A stretch of 64,000 bases of DNA from NCBI GenBank assembly GCA_036346405.1, contig CM070568.1, positions 4,594,221 through 4,658,220 on the forward strand, given 5' to 3'. The number at the start of each line of letters is the position of its first letter. The stretch's first letter is position 1. The stretch is from Phyllostachys edulis (lineage: Eukaryota > Streptophyta > Magnoliopsida > Poales > Poaceae). The position numbers and the translations under genes are program-made. The notes beneath the pieces were generated by a model that made no database searches, had not been told where the DNA came from, and saw only the letters and a list, made by a program, of their open reading frames with translations. Below are positions 54,114 to 64,000 of this stretch, one piece after another.

Positions 54114-55311
54114 GTGAGGAGGCCCAGGAGGTCTCAAAGAGTAAGAAGATCGGCTATTTCGATGATTATCGATTTATCATCAGAGGAATTTCAAATGGAG
54201 GATGATCCCACCTCATTTGAAGAAGCCATGAGAAGCGAAAATTCTTCAAAATGGCTTGAGGCCATGGAAGAGGAAATGAGGTCCATGAAGGCTAATAAAG
54301 TGCGGGACTTGGAAATTATTCCTAAAGGAGCCAAAACAAGAGGGTCAGAATGGGTCTACAAGACAAAGCTTGACTCCCAAGGAATGTAGAAAGATACAAA
54401 GCGCGACTTGTGGCAAAAGGCTTTACATAAAGAGAAGGGATTGATTACAATGAGACCTTTTCTCCGGCCTCATGTAAAGATTCTTCGTAATCATAATGGC
54501 ATTAGTAGCACATTATGATTTAGAATTACATCAGATGGATGTAAAGACGGCATTTCTTAATGGGGATTTGGAGGAAAATGTTTACATGGCACAACCGAAA
54601 GGTTTTGTCATGGAAGGAAATGAAGGAATGGGATGCCGCCTAAAGAAATCGATTTATGGGTTAAAGCAAGCTTCAAGACAGTGGTACTTGAAGTTTGATA
54701 GTACAATAAGAAAATTTGGGTTTAAAGAGAATGTAGAGGACAACTGTGTTTATGCAAAGTTTAAAGATGGGAAGTTTATCTTCCTAATTCTGTATGTGGA
54801 TGATATCCTACTAGCTAGTAGTGATGTCAGTCTGCTACTGGAGACAAAGAAGTTTTTGTCCTCAAACTTTGATATGAAAGATCTTGGTGAAGCTTCGTTC
54901 GTTCTAGGGATCGAAATTCACCGGGATAGAAACAAAGGGATATTAGGACTGTCACAAAAGGCATACATAGAGAAAGTCTTAAAGAAATTTGGTATGCATA
55001 AATGTAGTCCTTCACCTGCACCTATAGTCAAGGGCGACAGATATGGGGATTTTCAATGCCCCAGGAACCAGTACGAGCTCGATCAAATGAAATCGGTTCC
55101 ATATGCTTCAGCTGTCGGAAGCTTGCAGTATGCTCAAGTGTGTACACGCCCTGACTTAGCGTTTGTTACCGGGTTACTTGGCAGATTCCAGAGCAATCCT
55201 GGAATAGAACATTGGAAATTGATAAAGAAAGTCTTGCGTTATTTGCAAGGAACAAAAGGCCTCATGATGACATCTGTAAGATCGATTCACTCCATATGGT
55301 GGGGTATCTGA
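54114..55311 (+). pseudogene. copia element 2 reverse transcriptase
   Basis: The first frame (54114-54389) carries EAMRSENSSKWLEAMEEEM and the GSEWVYKTK block. After a frameshift and lost text around 54400-54490, the 54496-55311 frame is intact for 271 codons. It contains HQMDVKTAFLNGDLEENVYM, the catalytic YVDDILLAS and VGSLQYAQVCTRPDLAF. The polymerase core motifs after the break are therefore complete, but the protein as a whole is interrupted. Confidence 0.82.
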
Positions 55312-55764
55312 TTCGATTATGCGGAGATGATAGAAAGTCGACATCCGGATATGTGTTCACTCTCATTTGGAGGAGTCAGATCGTGGAAAAGCTCAAAGCA
55401 AACCGTCACTACATCGTCCACAATGTATGCCGAGTTTGTAGCATGTTATGAGGCTACGGGGCAGGTGAACTGGCTAAAGAAGTTCATACCCGGTTTAAAA
55501 GTGGTTGGCGACATCAATAGACCACTTAAGTTGTAATCGCGATAATGAACCCGATAATGTATGCCCACAACAATAAGTCAAGTGGTCTTTGCCAAACACA
55601 TTGATATAAAGTACTATGTTGTGAAAGATAAAGTTTGGGATCAAATTATAAGTCTTGAGCATATAAGTACCGCAAAGATGTTAGCGGATCCACTTACAAA
55701 AGGCTTACCACCCAACGTGTTCAGAGAACATGTAGCCGGCATGGGTTTAAAGGAAAGCCTATAA
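55312..55764 (+). pseudogene. copia element 2 RNase H
   Basis: Two frames overlap here: RKSTSGYVFTL in one, and SWKSSKQTVTTSSTMYAEFV in the other, which carries the TMYAE catalytic block. The C-terminal HIDIKYYVVKDKVWDQI and MLADPLTKGLPP follow in the third segment, ending at 55764. Frameshifts between the pieces break the protein. Confidence 0.78.
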
Positions 55765-55947
55765 CTCCTGGACAAAAGAAGGCCCAAAGATAAGTATCTA
55801 TTTCAGAACAGAGTAGTGTGTTGTAGCTGTTAAATCTATCGGCAATGGACCGTGACGACGAGACATGCTCTATGCGCTAATCTGTAATGGAATGAACAAA
55901 AGTAAATGATATGAAAGTGAAAGATGGAAAGAGATCAAGGGGGAGAT

Positions 55948-56415
55948 TGTTAGGTTGATCTCTAACCTAACTGGACCCAACGGCCCAGTTGGGCCTTTGA
56001 TTCGCATACGATCGGGGCGCCTAGCCCACCATGGCCGGAGAGCCCTGTCACCTCAAGGCTATAAAAGAGGTGGGGCGGTGGCTCTTATCACGAGGTTGGC
56101 TCGAGCCGCAACTCCCCACCGACAAACCCTAAACCCGATCTAAGTGAGGCGTGACCGTGACGGAAGCCACCGTAGTGCACTTTCTTGATCGACGTCGACG
56201 TCTTCATCGCCTCTTCACCGTCATTGCCGTCAGGCGCAGCTTCACCAACGAACCCGATGGCGGCCTCTGAACCCTTCCCCTCCGCGGTGTCAGGTTCGTC
56301 AGACCTCAATCACCCCTCTCTGTCTCTCTATTGCTGCACTAGAACGTATCCTAGGTCTTTGATTCATCAAGCACCCCGGCTAGATCTACTCCTAGACGAT
56401 CCGAATAGTTTAACA
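55948..56415 (+). repeat. 3' LTR of copia element 2
   Basis: It is 468 bp and follows the polypurine tract by one base. The U3 middle part is shorter than in the 5' LTR through several small gaps. Confidence 0.92.
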
Positions 56416-56420
56416 AGATA

Positions 56421-57064
56421 TTGTTTGGACTATGAATGCAGATGTTAGCCATGTTATCTTCATTTGAACCTCTGTGATTGGTCATGGAATACAAATAGCT
56501 AGCTTTGAGTTTTCTGTCAACCTTTTCTATTCAAGAAAACTTTCGGCTCTCGAAAGGAGTAACTACATTGAGAGATTTTCTTGATTTCATTTAAGTAATC
56601 AGATAGGACGTTTCCAAAACATACATCTATCTCTATGCCCGCCACGGAGGAAAAAGAGAGAAAAATTATCTATGCCTACTCCTATTTCTTTCTTTTTTGG
56701 ATGCTCCATGCTAATGCGTACAATTGCAATAACCTGGAGTGACGCAGAAGGAATTGATCACAAAATTGTCTGATAGCTTCTGACACGAATGCTGAAGATA
56801 AGTTCCACGAGCATAATTCCAAGCTGCTTAGTTATTCCACCAAGATGCAGACAACATCACTTAGCTCTTGCCGCAGGCGCATCCAATTCAGGTTTGTCCC
56901 TTTTGTGTCCCATGACAACACTACCCAACATTTGTCGCTACACACACACAACACCAGAGGCTCGAACAATGCCATGGCTTGATAACCTCAGAAAGTCAGA
57001 ATTGTATCCTCTATAGCAACACACAGCTACGTCCCAATCTGGTAACTGAGCACTAAACAAGGAC
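56421..57064 (+). promoter_or_regulatory. upstream region of SCL3-like gene B
   Basis: About 640 bp of AT-rich sequence between the copia TSD and the start codon, with no coding text. No convincing TATA box is placed; CTCTATAGCAAC at about 57010 is a weak candidate. A leader intron cannot be excluded. Confidence 0.4.
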
Positions 57065-58513
57065 ATGTTCCAGGACGACATGACGTCGTCGGCGACATCT
57101 TCGCCGGCGTCGTCGCTGTACTCGCCGTCTCCGTGCGGCGCGTGGTTGCAGGAGCTGAGCCAGGACCAGCAGAGCGTGCGGCTCGTCGGCCTGCTGTACC
57201 AGTGCGCCTCCGAGGTGGCCGCCGGCTCCTTCGACCGCGCCAACCTCTGCCTGGAGCACATCATGCAGCTCGCGTCCCTAGACGCGCCCCATACGTTGCA
57301 GCGCCTCGCCGCCATCTTCGCTGACGCGCTCGCGCGCAAGCTGCTCAACCTCGTCCCGGGCCTCTCGCGCGCGCTGCTGTCTGCGTCTAACTCCGCCGAC
57401 TCCCACCTCATCCCCGTCGCGCGCCGCCACATGTTCGACATGCTCCCGTTCCTGAAGCTCGCGTACCTCACCACCAACCACTCCATTCTTGAGGCCATGG
57501 AGGGCGAGAAGTTCGTCCACATAGTCGACTTGTCCGGCCCGGCCGCCAACTCGGTGCAGTGGATCGCGCTCTTCCACGCCTTCCGCGGCCGCCGCGACGG
57601 TCCCCCACACCTCCGAATCACCGCCGTCCACGACAGCAAGGACTTCCTCGCCAACATGTCCGCCGTGCTCGCCAAGGAGGCCGAGGCGTTCGACATACCG
57701 TTCCAGTTCAACGCCGTTGAGGCGAAGCTCGACGAGCTGGACTTCGACGCCCTCCGCGAAAACCTCCGCGTCAGGTCCGGAGAGGCGCTCGCCATCAGCG
57801 TCGTGCTGCAGCTGCACCGCCTCCTCGCGGCCGACGACACCAAGAAGCACGCCGCGGGGCTCACCCCGCTCCAGATCATCGCGCGCTCCAGCCCGAGCAG
57901 CTTCAGCGAGCTACTGGAGCGGGAGCTGAACACGCGGCTTCAGCTGAGCGCCGACGCGTCCCTGCTCTCGTCCCTCTCGCCTCAGTCCCCACTGGTGGCG
58001 CATTCGAAGCCGAAGCTGGGGAGCTTCCTGTCGGCGATCAAGGCGCTATCCCCGAAGATCATGGTGGTGACGGAGCAGGAGGTGAACCACAACGGCGCGT
58101 CGTTCCACGAGCGGTTCGACGAAGCGCTGAACTACTACGCGTCGCTGTTCGACTGCCTGGAGCAGGCGGCTGCGGCACAGCGGTGCGCGGGGGCGGCGGC
58201 GAGGGCGCTAGTGGAGCGAGTGTTGCTGGGGGAGGAGATCCGGAGCATCGTGGCGTGCGAGGGGGCGGAGCGGAAGGAGCGGCACGAGCGGGCGCGGCAG
58301 TGGGCACAGCAGATGGAGGCGGCGGGGCTGGAGCGGGTGGGGCTGAGCTACAGCGGCGTGATGGAGGCGAGGAAGCTGCTGCAGAGCTGCGGGTGGGCCG
58401 GCGGGTACGAGATCAGGCACGACGCGGACAGCCACTGCTTCTTCTTCTGCTGGCACAGGAAGCCACTCTACGCCGTTTCCGCGTGGAGGCCGGCGGGACA
58501 CCGACACAGTTGA
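57065..58513 (+). CDS. SCL3-like: GRAS family transcriptional regulator, SCARECROW-LIKE 3 type (gene B), single exon
   Basis: An uninterrupted 482-codon frame, very close to the length of known SCL3 proteins. Order of domains: a short Ser/Pro-rich N-terminus (1-25), first leucine-heptad region (about 35-105), VHIID-type motif VHIVD at 151-155 in FVHIVDLSGPAANSVQW, second heptad region with QLHRLLAADD (about 235-265), PFYRE with SPKIMVVTEQEVNHNG, and SAW at 472-474 in YAVSAWRPAG near the end. The start at 57065 is the first ATG and matches the family N-terminus. GC content is high at third positions, as in many grass genes. It is a probable nuclear regulator acting through protein partners; a gibberellin/root role is inferred from Arabidopsis SCL3. 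Gene A is a more diverged paralogue on the same strand. Antisense and +1 frames over this gene are shadows. Confidence 0.93.
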   Translation: MFQDDMTSSATSSPASSLYSPSPCGAWLQELSQDQQSVRLVGLLYQCASEVAAGSFDRANLCLEHIMQLASLDAPHTLQRLAAIFADALARKLLNLVPGLSRALLSASNSADSHLIPVARRHMFDMLPFLKLAYLTTNHSILEAMEGEKFVHIVDLSGPAANSVQWIALFHAFRGRRDGPPHLRITAVHDSKDFLANMSAVLAKEAEAFDIPFQFNAVEAKLDELDFDALRENLRVRSGEALAISVVLQLHRLLAADDTKKHAAGLTPLQIIARSSPSSFSELLERELNTRLQLSADASLLSSLSPQSPLVAHSKPKLGSFLSAIKALSPKIMVVTEQEVNHNGASFHERFDEALNYYASLFDCLEQAAAAQRCAGAAARALVERVLLGEEIRSIVACEGAERKERHERARQWAQQMEAAGLERVGLSYSGVMEARKLLQSCGWAGGYEIRHDADSHCFFFCWHRKPLYAVSAWRPAGHRHS

Positions 58514-59359
58514 GCCTGTGAATCGTGATCGATTCGCATGTAGTTGTTGCTACCTTTCGTTGTGCTGCATGCATGATGGAGTGCATGGGCGTACGCAGAG
58601 CATATCTCGTGCCGTATGTACGTTCTAATTGATGTGCTTTTGACAGTTTGGATTGGAGACTTCCACGATTTGCGTGGTAGAAAATTGATCATTCAAAAAA
58701 GGGTGTCTATTACACAAGCGCAAAATTTGAGTAATCACATTCACTTTTTTTCACCGATGGATCAAGATTACGTGGCTCACATCTGTCCCTCTCTCACCTA
58801 TATAACTCACCCAACACCCTAATCTTAACTCACTCCACAACTAGCAACCACCGCCCCTAACACACACCCCCTTTGCCCTGCTTCTCAGTCCTGCCGCCTC
58901 CCTTCTTCCTCCTCTCCGGCGAGATCCCTAGCGTGACCTCCTTCCTCGTCTCCGGCGGCTACCGGCGCTGAATCTGTCACCGCCTCCTAACCACTTCGGT
59001 CGTCACCTTCCTCCACCAACCCCATCCATCGCCCTCCTCCTCGCTCGTGTCCGGCGGCAACATCGCCGCCTCGACGCACCGCCACCCAGCCTCACTCTAA
59101 TCCCGAGGGGCACCGGTGAACACGAACCCTAAACGGGTGAACCCTAACCCAAATCCGTTGGCGTCTGCCACCACCGTCGCCAAGCGCTAGAGAGGAGGAA
59201 GATGACTTCACCGGAGCACGAATCTCCAAGTCAATCCAAAGGTGAGAAAATTGACTATGATTTCTGCAAAGCATATCGATTCCACAGTTTTTGACTTGTT
59301 GAGGCCAAATTACCGGGCACGAGCCAACTCTCCTTTTGACGGTGGTACGGGATCGAGGT
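58514..59359. other. downstream region of gene B, no firm gene
   Basis: To about 58780 this is the 3' flank of gene B. From 58797 (TATATAA) a C-rich leader-like stretch runs to an ATG at about 59201, followed by about 13 codons and a splice-donor-like AAAG|GTGAGA at about 59241. It could be the promoter and first exon of a gene cut off by the Mutator-like element at 59360, but the evidence is thin. Confidence 0.4.
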
Positions 59360-59690
59360 GCAAATAATTTTCCTAAATGGCAGTATTAGGAGACGCATTA
59401 GCATAAATGGCATCCGTATAAATGGCATCCGTTCATCCGTAAATGCAGAAATGGCACGCACATCCACCCCAGGGACGAACGGACACACGTCGTTGCGCCA
59501 CGATACCCTCATCCATCCCACGTGCAGTCGAGCCACGCGACAGCTCGTTCGTCTGTCAAGACGTGGACAAGCGGCGGCAGCAAGGTCCGTTCGTCCAGCG
59601 CCGACGGACTAGCCACGCGATAGTGCGCCGCGAGCGAGTCCGCCCTCCGCGTGCGGTCAAGCGTCCCCGTCCATCTGCTGTTCGGACATG
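59360..59690. repeat. MULE left TIR
   Basis: The first ~120 bp closely match the right TIR; the remainder aligns in blocks (CACGATACCCTC, GTCGAGCCACGCG, GTGCGGTCAAGCG). An extra ATAAATGGCATCCGT unit is duplicated in this copy. Confidence 0.78.
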
Positions 59691-60067
59691 TGTTAAGCTA
59701 ATTGCAATACAAATTAATTGCATATGTTAAGCTGATTAATTGCAGTAAGATTAACTAAAGTACATGCGTTAAGCTAATTAATTGCAGTACAAATTATTTT
59801 CACAAGATACAACGCTCCCACCCATTACTGCAACTACTTGTCTACCACTGCTCCATAGACACCAACTATATGCGATGCCTGGTAGTTTGCCTACAAGCAC
59901 CAAAATCAGAAAACAGAATCGCATAATACAGGATACAATATAGCTCACTCATTTGAGCCACTACCACTACTCTCTTCTAACCATGTCTGTGTCCCCATGC
60001 ACATTCGGGTTTTGTGCCGAGCATATCCCGTGGGATACGTCAGCCGGTCCGGAGAGCGCGTATCATA

Positions 60068-62552
60068 TCAGAGGGCGTACGGAGACCGTTGAGTGCGCGG
60101 AGGTGCACTAGTATGCTGACTCGGGCCCAGTTGAGTCTGTGCAGCATCGATGGCGTCCTGCTGTGACATGCCGAACTGGGGGCCACCTGCAATCATGCCA
60201 TGAACAAGGGACTCTGTAGATTCATCCCCGAATTGTCCACCCCAATGTACGCTGTTTGCAATTCCGATTGTGTGGAGGAGCTCTGGCCTTGATTGTACGA
60301 TGTGCCAGTGACCCCAAAGGAGCTCTACCCTGTATACACTCCAAACCCTACGCATACACTCCAAACCCCGTGTACTGCTCCATTTTAGGAGTTGGGAGAC
60401 CCATATCCTTGTCATTGGACGGATCGTGGTCACCCCCACGGTCAACTGAAGGCTGCAAGATGTAATGATGTTAGTCAAAATAAATACTCTGGACGTAAAC
60501 TAAGAATGTTGTACCTCTCGGATGTGTAGTGCAGATGATCGAGGGGAGCACCAGTCTGTGTACAAGGTGCTGACGGAAGAAGTGATGCATCCCGATGGAC
60601 GTGCAGTGGGAGAACGACATGAAGTTAGCGAAAAGTAAGGCATAACCAAAAAAATAAAACGTAGATTTGTACACAACTTACCTCCCCGCCGATCTGGCTT
60701 GGGGATGATCAATGGGGAGCGCTACAATGCCTGCTGGTGCCACTCGGTCATGATGACCTAGGAGGTGAGCACAGACCCCCCCCCCACCTGGTGCCCAGCA
60801 CGCAGGATGTCGTCCCTCGAACGACCGCAGCTCATGTTCTTCGATGCATTCTTCCCCTTTGCGAAGATGTACTTCAATGTGCTCAGAAGCCTTGGTACGG
60901 TGAGCGGGCTGCGGATGGCGGTCTCTGATGCGCTTGTGATGTGCTGAAGCTACTCATACTGAAATGAAAGAAAACACATGTTCAGTAACAAACATTACAA
61001 ATATCATCAGTGAAACGAGCAAAGAATGTTAGTTCTTACGGTCTCGTCCCGCTGCGAGGCGCTATGATGATAAAACGAGTGACGGGGCCTCTCCTGGTGC
61101 GTCACCTGCTCTAGACGTTGTGGTGCAGTACGAGTCAGTTTGGAGCACGACACAAGTATGTACCACTCAATGTACTAGCGGTACATCCGTACATCGTAGG
61201 GTCCCTTCTCCTGCACAACCTCAACATGCACCATCTCCATCCAGGCCATAATCCACTCGTGCTGGACTATTTGCCAGTCCTCGGTGTGTTGGCCCGCCCT
61301 AGATTGCCTACATTCGAGAGTGATTCATGTCAGAACATGGAATGGGGGTATGAAATTCAAACAATTCTCGGATGGAGTTGGACTCACAAGTGGATGGCTT
61401 GCTGCAGCATCCTGCCGTTAGGAGGGGGCACCACCTGGTACAAATCAAACTGACATATTATGTGTTGCAGCATGTAAGGCTCCTCCATGTGGGTGAACTC
61501 CAGGTGGCAAGTCGTCGCCCACAGTGCTATGTCCTGCTGGCATTGCACAGATAGTCTGTGTAGCGCTACCGTGTGCACAAACTCTGGGGTCCACGGAGTC
61601 CATATGATATCATTGTCATGCAACGACTCAACCTCATTATGAAACAACGAGTAACACCTCACCGGTCTGTCCTTGGCACAACATAGCTAGGCGGCAGTCC
61701 ACTAGTAGCCCATAGTGGGCCCATCGATCGAGTCGTGCAACCCGGGGTAAGGGTAAACTGATCTCGCGAAGGCTGGCCACCCAACAGGGAAGTGCTCCTA
61801 ACTCCATAGCTACAGGAGCACATAGCACATGGCAAGGTTTGGTCTCACACCGGTTTGGCACTGCGAATTGTCACATAGCCCCCTGTATGTGGCGCAGATG
61901 ATAGCTGACCCCCAACTGTACCACGGCATGGCCCCAACCTCCGTGTCGGCCAAAGACTCAGCGATGCTGATGAAGATGGGGTACACCCAATCGGCCTGTG
62001 TTGTAGGAAACATAGCCCAGCCGCAGAGATGGAGAAGGTACGTGACGAGGTGTGTCCTAACAACCTCGTCATGTGCATCCAGCAGGCATTGGCTTAAATT
62101 CCTCAGCCAGGTTCGAGGGACATCACAGGCGATGTCTGGGAGAGGTATACCAAAGTGATGCCACAACTGAGCCTTCCAGTCCGCCGACGGGTGGTCGGGA
62201 ACAACTGGCTCACCCCTGATCAGGACTCCGGTCAAGAGAATGTGACGTCCTAGAGAGTGACCGTCATCTCACCCCACTGAAAGTAGAATGTGTGAGACTC
62301 GAGTCTCCACCTGTCGACAAGGGCCGACATCAAACTACCGTCCAGGGTGAAGTACCATCCAACCGAGAGCAGCCTGGCAAAGGGCAACAAGCCCGTGTCC
62401 TAAAGAATTGGGACGTAGCGATCATCGAGTCCCCAATAATGCCTCTCAGACCGAAGTGCTAGTGGTAGAGGTTCATCCCCATCCCCGGCGATCTACACCT
62501 GGCACCGGTGATGCTCGTCGTAGAAGGGTTCCAGTAGCTCCGGCAGAGGCAT
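60068..62552 (-). pseudogene. plant mobile domain (PMD / MAIN-like) protein, broken
   Basis: On the minus strand an ATG at 62552 starts MPLPELLEPFYDEHHRC. The family text follows: DDRYVPIL, GLLPFARLLSVGWY and SHTFYFQWGEMTVTL, the core PMD motif. A 141-codon segment (62235-61810) with GEPVVPDHPSADWKAQLW comes next. Further on, HLEFTHMEEPYMLQHIICQF and VVPPPNGRMLQQ (61662-61384) match the domain end. A Gln/Ser/Pro-rich tail appears at 60478-60068. Three in-frame TAG stops in the first 300 bp (near CAGGTGTAG, CTTTAG, CTCTAGGACG) and frameshifts break it. PMD proteins in plants include MAIN and MAIL1, linked to silencing and meristem maintenance; many copies belong to transposons. Introns may account for some gaps. 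Confidence 0.72.
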
Positions 62553-62579
62553 GACTTGCAAGAGAGAAAACACACGGAT

Positions 62580-63110
62580 TAGTAGTGAATAAATCAATAA
62601 TGATGTTGAATTACTACAAATTAAAAATTACGACTAAGTACGGACAACAAAATAAATCTGCACTAATTAACTATGATCAAATTAATTAGGACTAATTAAG
62701 TACGACTAATTAGTAGGATTAAATTAGTTGTGACCAAATTAATACTTTCTAACCTCCTAATTAATTCAGACTAATTAATTACAACAAATGAATTAGGAAA
62801 AAAGTAACAATTTCATAAAGCAACTAAATTAATTACGACTGACTAACAATGTTTAAATTAATTGTGGTTACTAAAGTACGACTAATTAACTACAACCGAT
62901 TAATTGCAACTAATTAATTACGAGTAATTAACTAACTAATTAAAATACATACAATTAATATAACAACGACTAGTTCATTAAGGGCTAATTTATCGCAACT
63001 AACTAAATAACACAAATATAATAATGCTTAAACGATATGGACTATATTAATTACACCTAAGTAACTACAACTAATTAACTACACATTTAATAAATACAAT
63101 TCATACGAGA
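62580..63110. repeat. AT-rich ACTAATTAATTACGA-type degenerate repeats in the MULE
   Basis: The words CTAATTAA, GACTAATTA and AATTAATTAC recur about twenty times in 530 bp without a fixed period. A shorter block of the same type (GCTAATTAATTGCAGTA) lies at 59695-59800 near the other TIR, so the two may be part of the subterminal structure. No coding text. Confidence 0.75.
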
Positions 63111-63399
63111 GAAAAATTACCTGCTAATGATGGCACTTAACAATATTTAATCATCCGCGAAAACAAAACCGATCGAGACCGTGAAAATGAAAGCGAGTGA
63201 GAAAGAGTGTGAGCGAAGAGTCACGCTCGCTTCCTCGGAATTTATAGCGCGAGCGAGATGAAAACGCGCGCCGACGCATGGACACGATTGAAAGACAGGC
63301 GATAGAAAAGAAAGAAAATAAAAGGAGATTCTCGGTCACTTCGCATGTTTTCGAACGGCCGAACGCACGTGGGGAGAGGCTGACCCGGCCCGGCAGATG

Positions 63400-63730
63400 G
63401 ACGAACGGCGTGTGCGAGGGGCGGACCCGACCTGTGCGCGCTTGACCGCACGAGTGAGGGGCGGACCCAGCCTGGGCACGCTGCCGCATGGCTCGTCTGC
63501 GTGCGGGACAGACGGACGCGCTACAACGCTTGTCCATGCGCAGGACGGACGGATGAGCTGCCGCGTGGCTCGACCGCGCTCGGGACGGACAGACGAGGGT
63601 ATCGTGGCGCAACGGCACACGTCCGTTCGTCCCTAGGGCGGATGTGCATGCCATTTCTGCATTTTCGGATGAATGGATGCCATTTATGTTAATGCGTCTC
63701 CTAATACTGCCATTTAGGCAAATTACTCTC
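63400..63730. repeat. MULE right TIR
   Basis: The reverse complement of 59360-59690. The outer 100 bp are nearly identical apart from the missing ATAAATGGCATCCGT unit; the inner part is GC-rich and more diverged. The frames across it are not genes. Confidence 0.78.
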
Positions 63731-64000
63731 GAGGACATAGGCGGAGAAGGCACGCCGGCGTCTGTGTTTTGTTGAGTGCTGTATAGACAAAATTCGACTG
63801 CCTGGGGAGGAAGACAATTGAGCGTTGTATAGACAAATCCCATATGTTGTTTAGAAAGGCTTTAGCTGTTTCTGTTGTACAATGGATATCGAAATCTATA
63901 GATTGATTTACATGATGCCACCTTAACTTGACAGCATACTGACTGAAACAATACACGCACGGAACATCTACTGCGGCAATTTCAGGCCTTAGCCATGTTT
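63731..64000. other. right flank of the MULE, unassigned
   Basis: No gene or repeat recognised. TGTATAGACAAA occurs twice about 50 bp apart (63780 and 63830), which may mark the edge of another element beyond the window. Confidence 0.4.

Larger units (their letters stand above)
49916..56415 (+). mobile_element. copia retrotransposon 2, complete termini, TSD AGATA
   Basis: LTRs at 49916-50397 and 55948-56415 both begin TGTTAGGTTGATC and end ATAGTTTAACA. The exact 5 bp AGATA lies on both sides (49911-49915 and 56416-56420). The initiator tRNA-Met primer site TGGTATCAGAGC is at 50399-50410 and the polypurine tract AAGGGGGAGA at 55937-55946. Inside are gag, protease, integrase, RT and RNase H regions in copia order, all damaged to some degree. 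The element ends about 650 bp upstream of the start codon of SCL3-like gene B. Confidence 0.92.
59360..63730 (-). mobile_element. Mutator-like element (MULE) with long TIRs carrying a PMD gene
   Basis: The left end GCAAATAATTTTCC...CCTAAATGGCAGTATTAGG matches the right end in reverse complement (GTAATTTGCCTAAATGGC), and the similarity runs inward for about 300 bp, through GCGCCACGATACCCTC and CGAGCCACGCG. The flanking 9 bp are GATCGAGGT and TCTCGAGGA, sharing the core TCGAGG, in line with a degraded 9 bp TSD. Long TIRs and a 9 bp target are MULE hallmarks. The inside holds a broken plant mobile domain gene and an AT-rich spacer; no MULE transposase (MURA) is visible. PMD genes in transposons are a known association. 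Confidence 0.75.

Noticed and set aside
56938..57933. 331-codon minus-strand frame opposite gene B
   Set aside because: It is a shadow of the GC-rich GRAS coding sequence; the plus frame has all GRAS motifs.

Overview
This is a plant nuclear sequence, almost certainly from a grass. It has intron-containing and GC-rich GRAS genes, Stowaway-type MITEs, CACTA ends with CACAGACGGTT subterminal motifs, a Pong/PIF-type Harbinger element, a gag-only LTR retrotransposon with GGTCTGACC-rich LTRs, and TA, GT and GA microsatellites. The Oryza lineage is plausible, but the species cannot be fixed from the sequence alone. No rRNA, tRNA, CRISPR array or bacterial-type operon was seen.

The host content is a small same-strand cluster of SCARECROW-LIKE 3-type GRAS genes. 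SCL3-like gene A (12445-14731) has two exons and encodes 493 aa. SCL3-like gene B (57065-58513) is intronless and encodes 482 aa. Between them lies a third, decayed GRAS 3' end (41316-41421 plus 48229-48290) that was split by a copia retrotransposon. Nearly everything else is transposable elements, several with terminal repeats and target-site duplications (TSDs) that can be read directly.

Layout. 1-11232: an old minus-strand LTR cut by a ~10 kb CACTA element (337-10358), which itself holds another LTR, a 2.1 kb solo LTR (4598-6704, TSD CGGGT), a large palindrome and several tandem repeats. 12075-12326: a Stowaway MITE ending 22 bp before the TATA box of gene A. 15160-24705: a PIF/Harbinger element (TSD TAA) with broken Myb-like ORF1 and DDE transposase, invaded by a 3.2 kb solo LTR (21252-24498, TSD GTTTC). 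26679-26706: a candidate Helitron 3' end. 29244-38926: a complete minus-strand LTR element with 2.1 kb LTRs, TSD GGCAT and a single intact gag-like ORF but no pol. 40388-41060: a 673 bp palindromic MITE (TSD TA) next to an 85 bp GT tract. 41422-48228: degenerate copia element 1. 48312-49347: a LINE 3' remnant. 49916-56415: copia element 2 (TSD AGATA), ending about 650 bp upstream of gene B. 59360-63730: a Mutator-like element with long TIRs enclosing a broken plant-mobile-domain (PMD) gene.

The two intact GRAS proteins are predicted nuclear transcriptional regulators. The TE genes are mostly dead: they carry frameshifts and nonsense codons, many explainable by C-to-T change. The clearest exception is the gag-only ORF at 34764-36683. 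The features I consider most worth follow-up are the ghost GRAS copy, the intron difference between the GRAS paralogues, the MITE abutting the gene A promoter, the two long palindromes, and the CxxC-periodic gag protein.
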